64,000 nucleotides of DNA from Pomphorhynchus laevis (taxonomy: Eukaryota; Acanthocephala; Palaeacanthocephala; Echinorhynchida; Pomphorhynchidae). The stretch covers positions 124,001 to 188,000 of the forward strand of contig WNNJ02003297.1 of NCBI GenBank assembly GCA_012934845.2, read 5' to 3'. This document shows positions 58,801-64,000 of this stretch, piece by piece (within the stretch, counting starts at the first letter, position 1; each line of letters opens with the position of its first letter). Under the pieces are notes generated by a model. That model did no database searches. It was not told the DNA's origin and was given only the letters and a program-made list of their open reading frames with translations. The position numbers were made by a program, and so were the translations under genes.

Positions 58801-61800
58801 TATTTGCGCAAATTTTATTGAAATTAGGTCCAAGAATGGTTCCGATATTCTAATTTATCTGAAACGGACAATAAAATGCGGTTATGCAAATAATTATGTT
58901 TATAATAATCCGCCGTATAAAGACGGCAAACAAATGCATTTTGACTATTCGACGTGAAAAAAATTTAAATGAAATTTCGAATATAGCTATAAAATATTAG
59001 TTTCAAATAATTGTAAAGGTAAGTGATACATTTCATGCATTCAGTAGAGTCGCGAGGTAACAATCTTCCGAATGTTGAAGAATTTACTATAAAATAATGT
59101 ATTATCATTTGGTGTGGTTTGTGTAATTACATTCGGACGGATTAAATCATTTACTGACTATCCCACCGAAAATCTAAAGCGAAATAAAATTTAGTTGTAA
59201 ATTTACCAAATGTAATTGTTCTCTTTTTTGACGAAAACGATAACGGTAACAACTAAATTCGACTCTCAAAAATATGTAATAAAGAACAATTCACTAATGT
59301 AAGTGATTTCGGCTGTTTGATTAGCGTGTCTTGCTGTGGCAATCAGACGCTCCAATCCTTCCATTATTTATTTTCTAATTTGATTATTTTTCTAATTCAA
59401 TTTAACAGATCGTTAATTTTTTTAAACATTTAGTCATCGAAATTAATTGTATGAGAACTTTTCAACCGGTATTGGCAATGCCATTAGAAGTATCGTAGGT
59501 TTTTTATTCGTGATAGGCGATTATTTTGAAAATAATCGCCTATTCGTGATAGGTAGGTACGTTTTCGGGTTTTTACCACTTCGTCAGTAGCACAATACAA
59601 TTTGTATTGTGCTACTGACGAAGGGGTAACCCGAAAACGTTTTTTAAATAAATTGCATAAGAAAGCTTGTTCAAATTTTATATACCTACCTATTTTGAAA
59701 TATTTATGAATCCAGCAGAAACAAGGATCTCAAGCTGTGGTTCAAATAACCATATTGATACTTTCAATATAACTTTAAAAGTAATCAAATTAACTCAACA
59801 ATTCGCAAATAGATTTATTGACGTTTCGGCCGAACGCTTTTTCAATTGTATGTTTAAGTTCTTAAAATATTTTTTTCGAAACAATTTTTTTTCAAAACAA
59901 CAATTTTTCTGACAAACAAATTTAAGAGCTTAAACACACAATTGAAAAGGGCTTCGGCCGAAATGTCAATAAATCTGTATTGCTAATTGTTGAGTCAATT
60001 TGATTACTTTTAAAGTTATATATGGCTGAATTCGTAAACCAGAATCCTCAACAGCAGTCTCAAAATCAAGAAATGATATTTAAAGCTAACGTGGTTAGCT
60101 TAAAGAGGCTAGGACCATGCTACCACGTTAGCAAATTCTCGGAAATGCCTATTTAATATATCACAAGGCAGCCGAAACAACTGATAGTAGTTAACCCTAC
60201 TGATGAGTGCTGCCGGCTACCATCAGCTCGTCTAGGAGTGATAAGGAAGTCTGCTCTACTTGTAATCGAACTCCGGTTTTTGCAACATCTACAATTATAT
60301 TCATATATATAGTGTTTAATGTATAAACAGTGTTTTATGCTCGAAAAGCAGAACTACCCTTAATCTCTTAATCATCAGAGGGAATCTTGCTATATATAAA
60401 ACGTTTCGCCTTTTACGGCTTCATCAATGAAAGGTTTAATTTATTCAAAGATCTATTTAATTTGGCATGGTATCTATCACATGCATTGTTTGTCCAATCA
60501 TAAAAATTGCTGTTATGATACCAGATATCTCTACTAAAAACCGAATTATTTGAAACAAACCACGTATTAGATACATAATTTAGAAGCTCTTCGATTCTTG
60601 GGTCTACTCTCGATATCTTTTCATTTTTTATTCCCCATCCTTAATCAATAAGAGAAATTGGTATTAGAGCAATGGTGCTAATCAACTGGAAGGCCAATTT
60701 AAATCATAATTTTCATTAAATAGGGTTCTTAGTCCAAGGCTGTTCAGCTTCCTCATTAGGCATTGTCCGAAGTGAAAAAGCAACCATATATATTGTTATT
60801 GCGAAAAATCGCTTGAAACTGTGGTCCATGAGCTAAAGCTGGCTACGATTGATTTTTAATCCATATTTGCTGCTAAATAACTGGACTTCGATCATCAGCT
60901 CCATCAGCCTAATGTATTGAACTCCGGTTTTTGCAACATCTACAATTATATTCAAATATATAGTGTTTAATGTATAAACAGTGTTTTATGCTCGAAAAGC
61001 AGAACTACCCTTAATCTCAAGGGTAGTATATATATAATCATAAGATTATATATACTACCCTATAACACAACGATGACAATACACCTTTAAATTGTACTTA
61101 AACGCGGCGTACGAATAAATAGTGAACACAAACGAGATATTATAATTTCGAATGATATCTACAAGCTAGAATTAAAGCTTTTAAAAATTAGCTTATGTTT
61201 TCCATTGACAAAATATTGCAAAAAATTCTATTGATAAAATAATTTATAAGTGCTCATATAGTAGATTTATGTCGCCTGACAATTACGATTTTCTAGTACA
61301 AATCATTGCGTGATGTCTTTCATATGTTATATCACAAACTCTTACATTCATTAGTTCACGGTCCCGCCTGCGAACTGTTACTGTATTCAGAACAAGTTGC
61401 ATAATGTACTTTATAGGATTTGTAATATATCCATGAGATCCAACATTTTTAGTTCATTTTATATAAAATCCATGTAAAAATTGCAGCTTATAAAACTTGA
61501 AATTTTGTTTTTTTACACATTAAATATGGCTTCAATATCGTGTAATGTTTGATCTTAGGATTAACTGTGTTGCTGCCGTACATGCTTTCAAAGTCAAAAG
61601 CCTGGGGCAATTGTAAAATACGAGTCTTCTCAATTGTAGATAATGAAAACGACTGCAATATTACACGACATCGACAGTAAGTGAAATTAGAGTCGTATAC
61701 TTTATATAGGCATTCAATTTAATGATGTTTTTAACAAAACAGGTTTGCGAATTTGTTGGCTAAATTTCGAATTAACTACGAGGCTATTCACACAATAAAC

Positions 61801-61926
61801 AAGTTCAATCCGACGAAAGACGCAGACGGAATGCTCAAATTCAATCGTATGATACGCCAATTTGTTCATGCTAATAATAGCGGTGGACTAATTACAGAAG
61901 AGGATCTACAGATAAATAAAACAAAG
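46688..61926 (+). CDS. SLC12-family cation-chloride cotransporter (NKCC/NCC type), 15 exons, both ends missing
   Basis: Electroneutral membrane cotransporter importing Cl- with Na+ and possibly K+. Exons: 46688-46800, 46894-47173, 50255-50394, 50458-50571, 50639-50750, 54261-54388, 54737-54899, 54955-55011, 55072-55265, 56951-57077, 57144-57613, 57677-57814, 57866-58283, 61559-61676, 61743-61926. All junctions are GT-AG and phase-consistent, giving 919 residues. Order: N-tail RPSLPKLHE, 12-TM core (SAIATNG, GAYFLLSRSLGPEWGSAIGI, VVGFAETV, FFPSMTGVLAGVNISGNL, ATLSSASAAFVAGPKVFQALCRDN, GWRPAF), then the cytoplasmic domain (INWGSS, VKHFRPQCLILAG, TIDIWWLFDDGG, LLAKFRI). Oddities: Cys165 at the K+-site Tyr, an extracellular insertion, TE-filled introns. 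The last exon(s) lie beyond the window. The assignment to the SLC12A1-3 branch is firm; the transported ions are not. Confidence 0.95.
46894..47173 (+). CDS. SLC12 exon b: TM1-TM2
   Basis: Encodes KLGWCSGVMLRGVLSIIGT, FIIGQAGLLVGCLIIVVST and LSAIATNGMIKGG. TM1 has LSIIG where family members have LNIWG or QNIFG. The preceding 93-bp intron and GT-AG signals support it. Confidence 0.9.
48127..48549 (-). pseudogene. PLE-A RT C-terminal part, copy 4
   Basis: 140-codon frame matching copy 2 from after motif C: YIDMNIKLTSIKTIINLYRK, FTRNIFLHEHSCIPYNIKY and the thumb to HNNIKNKFK. Confidence 0.85.
48626..49462 (-). pseudogene. PLE-A RT N-terminal half, copy 4
   Basis: 278-codon frame: TTIDKASNNFVFICKKLYYD, ILYWNPKLHKNPIKPRFICS, then INTYDFSTLYTNLDLVDIKE (motif A) up to the start of motif B. 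The DKASNN and KLHK blocks are the N-terminal blocks of PLE-type RTs. A fossil copy. Confidence 0.85.
50255..50394 (+). CDS. SLC12 exon c: TM3 with Cys at the K+-site position
   Basis: Encodes GAYFLLSRSLGPEWGSAIGI through SLCVVGFAETVKSILT. Cys165 (codon 50353-50355) replaces the Tyr of NKCC (YVVGFAETV). Confidence 0.93.
50458..50571 (+). CDS. SLC12 exon d
   Basis: 38 codons, phase 0 to 0: SHTNDIRVISILTLCMLM..., matching NDIRIIGAITVVILLG of NKCC1 (TM4). Flanked by 63- and 67-bp introns. Confidence 0.9.
50639..50750 (+). CDS. SLC12 exon e: TM5
   Basis: Encodes MYFLSVVLMISMGNFIVGSF then NGFIGYS, matching VILLLAIGDFVIGTF and GFFGY of NKCC1. It ends one base into a Phe codon completed 3.5 kb downstream. 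Confidence 0.92.
50860..52170 (-). mobile_element. RTE-2 internal-deletion derivative, antisense in SLC12 intron 5
   Basis: The minus strand starts at the beginning of the endonuclease region (MVRFGLEIVGVTSFYYSGT, equals 40,215 on), then jumps after WTLNYSGV straight to RT motif A (YMCFVDLEKAIDRVQWERL), and continues through RT to the same 3' end as the 42,870 copy. About 1.4 kb of endonuclease and linker are missing. RT frames 51271-51816 and 51068-51274; motif C is LLFANDVVVLAS, i.e. ADD to AND. Confidence 0.85.
51271..51816 (-). pseudogene. RTE-2 RT fragment (intron copy)
   Basis: 181 codons: FLVYMNKIRRQAALTDVGLQ, SLLFANDVVVLASCPKHLQC, DVDDFKYLVVLFSRNGRNI, MRSLYRYVVVKRELSLRVKL, SIYGYELWVITERNN. 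Catalytic motif changed. The following frame (51068-51274) has FLRGVAGISLGDNVRNSVIR and LGHVLRM. Confidence 0.85.
52171..54260. other. Rest of SLC12 intron 5
   Basis: No exon needed: exons e and f join in phase and match the family without a gap. A PLE-A terminal remnant (ggctaactgaatatacgtat and following aaataatgctaaataaaat) lies at about 54,030-54,110. Confidence 0.6.
54261..54388 (+). CDS. SLC12 exon f: TM6, core of the ion site
   Basis: Encodes IYGIFFPSMTGVLAGVNISG, matching FAIFFPAATGILAGANISG of NKCC1; Pro and Thr of the ion-site loop are kept. Joins GNLK to DPTTAIPKGT in the next exon. Confidence 0.93.
54737..54899 (+). CDS. SLC12 exon g: TM7 and start of extracellular loop
   Basis: DPTTAIPKGTILALLFSSFV then an extracellular stretch with NCTNLNC: an N-glycosylation sequon and the first two loop cysteines. 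Confidence 0.93.
54955..55011 (+). CDS. SLC12 exon h: extracellular loop micro-exon
   Basis: 57 nt: SLSLDHFPKAIYTCHSDK plus split Cys. Supplies the third and fourth conserved loop cysteines. Flanking introns are 55 and 60 bp. Confidence 0.85.
55072..55265 (+). CDS. SLC12 exon i: loop insertion and TM8
   Basis: After the shared CSF it carries about 22 extra residues (VHAMNVDKWDCLANKTC...) with two extra cysteines and an NKT sequon, then YDYNVMKTVSAYPPL and FAATLSSASAAFVAGPKVFQ (TM8, Na+-site serines kept). Confidence 0.93.
55747..55950. repeat. Hairpin element in SLC12 intron 9, arms about 60 bp
   Basis: tttagatcaacggaagatta... (55747-55806) is complementary to ...taatcttccgttgatctaaa (55892-55950). 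The spacer is about 85 bp. MITE-like or foldback. Confidence 0.85.
56951..57077 (+). CDS. SLC12 exon j: TM8-TM9 link and TM9
   Basis: ALCRDNILPNVFSFLAHGNN then EPHRIYILEFLVNCCLVLIG, matching ALCKDNIYPAFQMFAKGYG and LRGYILTFLIALGFILIA of NKCC1. Confidence 0.9.
57144..57613 (+). CDS. SLC12 exon k: TM10-TM12 and start of cytoplasmic domain
   Basis: 470 nt: NLNQIAVLVAQFTMVSYVFI, CLGWRPAFRLFNRHLSLFG, FGFVILAFGFVKRRKPNINW, VKHFRPQCLILAGCPSERSE. The longest exon and very clear family match. Confidence 0.95.
57677..57814 (+). CDS. SLC12 exon l: cytoplasmic domain
   Basis: 46 codons, phase 0 to 0: KAVELLKDMRIKLFYSQVVA then DLRSGVRALIQ, matching [21 protein letters not shown] of NKCC1. Confidence 0.9.
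57866..58283 (+). CDS. SLC12 exon m: cytoplasmic domain with Ser/Lys-rich linker
   Basis: CKPNVVVLGYKHDW, FNIIHDAFDLNMGVVIYR, an acidic Ser/Asn-rich linker (EEQSDDNNPQSDNSPNN), a basic stretch, and GTIDIWWLFDDGG, a diagnostic family block. Confidence 0.95.
58284..59512. other. SLC12 intron 13, first part
   Basis: AT-rich with no recognised element. Confidence 0.5.
59513..59640. repeat. Two adjacent palindromes, the second with mirrored hammerhead-like cores
   Basis: ataggcgattatttt/aaaataatcgcctat (59513-59543) is a perfect palindrome. 59559-59600 and 59602-59640 form a second, near-perfect one (cacaatacaa/ttgtattgtg at the centre). The right arm reads CTGACGA (59615-59621), AGGGGTAACCC, GAAA (59633-59636), a CUGANGA-hairpin-GAAA order; the left arm holds a diverged complement. 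Confidence 0.85.
59768..60020. repeat. Foldback element, arms about 97 bp, in SLC12 intron 13
   Basis: tataactttaaaagtaatca... (59768-59864) is complementary to 59922-60020 (...tgattacttttaaagttata) with scattered mismatches; spacer about 57 bp. It contains a GGCCGAAATGTC/GACGTTTCGGCC pair, related to the CGAAACG motifs elsewhere. Confidence 0.85.
60402..60428 (-). ncRNA. Hammerhead-like core, imperfect
   Basis: Complement: TTGATGA (60427-60421), an extra A, GCC-GTAAAA-GGC hairpin, then GAAACG. The additional A between core and stem II departs from a standard hammerhead, so it may be a degenerate relative of the motif at 20,065. Confidence 0.3.
60470..60800 (-). pseudogene. MULE-type transposase remnant (zinc-finger/FLYWCH-associated class)
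   Basis: The minus strand reads GCFFHFGQCLMRKLNSLGL (60,795-60,735), then ISTIALIPISLI, RIEELLNYVSNTWF and DWTNNACDRYHAKLN, the order of the MULE transposase C-terminal part (CxFHF.Q...RK...LGL, then R.NN..E..H..L). At least one stop and frame changes. A DNA transposon scrap, or debris of a host gene carrying the same domain. Confidence 0.55.
61019..61558. other. SLC12 intron 13, last part
   Basis: Near 61,018-61,060 a short inverted repeat (aagggtagtatatatataat and complement). Otherwise nothing recognised. Confidence 0.45.
61559..61676 (+). CDS. SLC12 exon n
   Basis: LTVLLPYMLSKSKAWGNCKI then RVFSIVDNE, matching [23 protein letters not shown] of NKCC1. Follows a 3.3-kb intron filled with repeats. 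Confidence 0.92.
61743..61926 (+). CDS. SLC12 exon o
   Basis: FANLLAKFRINYEAIHTINK ... LITEEDLQINKTK, matching MATLLSKFRIDFSDI and ITDNELELYKTK of NKCC1. Phase 0 at the donor; the final C-terminal exon should encode the YRQIRLNELL...RGN region. Confidence 0.92.
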
Positions 61927-62628
61927 GTATGTGTGTTTGTAATTAATTTTATAAATAATTAATTACAGTAATTATAATAATTTATTACATTTACCTTTTT
62001 GAATGTGCTTCAAGTATACCATTATCCCTTAAACGCTTTCTTTACAATTGAAGTTAACAAAAATGAAAATCGGGCTCAGATCATATTTGCGTGGAGCATT
62101 TAAAGACTACTTTTAATATATTATCTCTTTCTATTTGATGTATTTATGTAACTGTCTGATACCAGGGTACTCATTGCTATATGATTGGGAAAATTGAAGA
62201 AATAGAAGTCACTTATTGCCCTCTATTGTAGAAATCATTGAACTCTGATTGAAGAAATTTACTAAGAAATAGTATGTTTAAGGAAAAGTTTATGTAGAAA
62301 GCAAGTAAGCTTATCTCAGAGTGCACTTAATACCTTGGCTAGATTTGGCTCAGTGTATCATATAGTTGTTAACATCATAAAGTCAAAAGTTGTTTAGTTT
62401 CGAAAGGGTTGTAGACTACTACTTTGTATTCCCTTGTACTGCGTAGTGTGACTTAAGAGTTCTACTCGATTTACACCTATCTTGGATCCTTATATCTCAT
62501 TTGTCTTTTACACGCCATCTTTATGTCAAATGTTCCAAGATCCCATGTTACCTCTAACGTTACTAAGTTAGGTGCTATCTATTTTGAAATGGTTTTACGG
62601 TACTTCTCCTAATATTATTGCCAGGAGT
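61927..62628. other. SLC12 intron, 3' of the last visible exon
   Basis: No exon recognised up to the window end. Confidence 0.45.
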
Positions 62629-62757
62629 TCAATATGGTCTTCGTAGTATTTGGTTAGATTTGATTGTCTACAATTTGAAGCAGATTGATAAGTGGCAGTC
62701 CCAGTTTATCAAGCGGGCAGTTGATGTATCGCGAAATCCTCTTCAAATGCCATTGTA
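62629..62757 (+). pseudogene. LINE RT C-terminal scrap
   Basis: The plus strand reads QYGLRSIWLDLIVYN then IDKWQSQFIKRAVDVSRNPL, like the post-RT block of several LINE clades (LEKWQ..F.KRALG.SR.TP). Short and isolated. Confidence 0.4.
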
Positions 62758-63149
62758 GTCTTGGATAATCTTGCTTCATACACCTAGTTTTTTTTTCAAG
62801 AACATTTAAATGTATCAAAATTTACTGTGTCTTACTCTAATCTAAATGAATTTGTCACCAAGATCACTCAGCTATATTCCGAACAGGGACAACCAATATC
62901 GATCAGTTTTATCTTCGACATACATCATTTGCTGACTGATTACACTTGCTTATTGATTGTCCTGTTTTATTTTACTACTTTAAGTGCTTTGAAATATGTA
63001 ATGATTTGTATTCTGATTTTATTGTTGTTTTTGACAATAATGCGGTTATTATACCAACTACATTGAACCAATATCAATAATCAAAAAATGTATGCATTGA
63101 TAAAATTGATTCAACATTGATTGGTTTAGCATTGTTACTTTTGTTGCAG

Positions 63150-64000
63150 AGAAGCGTTCAAAAATGTATACTAGAACAATTTGAAAGAAGTAAACCTAAA
63201 AACTATGACTACGTAAAGTTACACAGTTGAAGATCAGATAAACTATAATATCTAAAGGCCGAAGTGGTTAAGTTAAATATTGCTTTTTAGTATGATACAA
63301 CAGTGAAGTCAGCCCTAATAAATATACGGAAACTATATTCCGCATAATTGTTTGAGTTTGTACGCGAAAGTCGCTTATCTGATGAAAAACTATACTTTAA
63401 TAAAGCAGAACCTATACTTTGGTTAAGTCGCAAAACGCAGCCTTTTTTCTCTTCTAGAATTAATTTTATTACATCAATGGTAATAGCATTTTTCCTTATA
63501 GGAACTCTAACTGCCAAAGTTTAGATGAAATGCTATCAAATGTGACTATATTACGCGATGGCAGTAATAATGATCATATTGATGATCATTTCATCCTTCA
63601 GAAAATATGAAGGTTACAAGGACAAGTTGCGATACTCAAAGCTACGGGGATAGATGGAGTATACATCAAACATATTAAATCGACATATCATTTAATAGCC
63701 GATTTTTGAACTGATCTTTCTAACATTCGTCTTTTTAATTATGACCTGTTACTTGTGGAAGAAAGATATTGTTAAGGTGATATATAAAGTAAAGGGTAGT
63801 CCTACTGTGCGGATTTCCTCAGTTGCATAACGCCAATCATACTTATAAACTGTTCACACTAGTTGCATCTGGAAGAATTATGACCTTCAGTTCATTTTGT
63901 TTACCATATATGCCATTTGGGTTTCGACCTCACCGTTTACCTACCGATGCTATTAAGATAGTGAGGGATGGAGTAATTAAAACTTTTAATCAAGGCTACC
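63150..64000 (+). mobile_element. Decayed LINE RT N-terminal region running off the right edge
   Basis: The last about 170 nt are open and read YKLFTLVASGRIMTFSSFCL then PFGFRPHRLPTDAIKIVRDG, the YK..T.....R......LP..QFGFRP.R.T.DA block that opens LINE RTs. Upstream, TGIDGVYIKHI near 63,640 fits the start of the RT domain; the rest is broken. Confidence 0.6.

Larger units (their letters stand above)
60268..61018. repeat. Pair of 100-bp direct repeats flanking a MULE remnant
   Basis: 60268-60367 and 60919-61018 (gaactccggtttttgcaaca...cttaatctc) are identical except for one base seen. Period 651 bp. Near-identity shows recent origin or homogenisation. Confidence 0.9.

Noticed and set aside
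60170-60235. GCAGCCGAAAC ... CTGATGAGTGCTGC as a type II hammerhead
   Set aside because: Stem II pairs only with a bulge and no stem I or stem III fits the spacing.
62827-63066. 79-aa ORF with hydrophobic C-terminus
   Set aside because: AT-driven hydrophobicity; no relation to the missing SLC12 C-terminal exon or to a known domain.
61927-64000. Final SLC12 exon in the remaining window
   Set aside because: I found no segment resembling the conserved C-terminal end of the family (YRQIRLNELL ... LVRGN) on the plus strand.

Overview
This window is AT-rich, intron-bearing invertebrate nuclear DNA dominated by retroelements. It contains one clear host protein gene and one tRNA gene. The mix of Penelope-like elements, RTE-like and CR1/L2-like LINEs, and very short introns (about 60-90 bp) beside TE-swollen ones fits a flatworm, nematode or similar invertebrate. 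The sequence alone does not settle the phylum. I saw no retroviral, LTR-type or capsid-bearing element.

Layout. (1) 1-11,000: a nest of minus-strand LINEs. LINE-A (1-3,420) looks whole as far as the left edge: an ORF1 and an overlapping, uninterrupted endonuclease-RT ORF2. LINE-C (3,420-8,270) is a decayed zinc-knuckle LINE. It is interrupted inside its RT by an internally deleted LINE-B (3,844-5,740) with a 34-bp minisatellite at its 5' end. LINE-D (8,870-11,000) is a relative of LINE-C that keeps ORF1 and endonuclease only. A tRNA-derived SINE-like head lies between C and D. (2) 11,000-35,000: AT-rich DNA with copies of a Penelope-like family (PLE-A) at 15.1-16.3, 17.95-19.2 and 32.2-33.6 kb, pieces of other PLEs (a GIY-YIG domain at 19.5 kb, RT pieces at 20.3-21.6 and 22.6-23.35 kb), tRNA-Asn(GTT) at 19.3 kb, a hairpin-ended 324-bp unit holding a hammerhead-like motif at 20.07 kb, and a large foldback element at 30.4-30.9 kb. 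(3) 35,100-43,100: LINE-B 3' half, two RTE-like LINE families (RTE-1, RTE-2) and a PLE-A 3' end. (4) 46,688-61,926: fifteen exons of a plus-strand SLC12 cation-chloride cotransporter of the NKCC/NCC type, 919 codons in continuous phase, lacking the N- and C-terminal ends. Its introns hold an antisense PLE-A, an antisense internally deleted RTE-2, hairpin elements and a MULE transposase remnant between direct repeats. (5) 62,600-64,000: LINE RT fragments.

The most interesting points are: the hammerhead-like motif inside a hairpin-ended unit, with related motifs elsewhere; the PLE-A 3' block, whose hairpin shows compensatory changes between copies; the SLC12 protein's cysteine at the position of the K+-coordinating tyrosine and its extra-cysteine loop insertion; the nested, in-frame-resolvable LINE-B insertion into LINE-C; and the 12-residue in-frame repeats inside a PLE-A RT copy.
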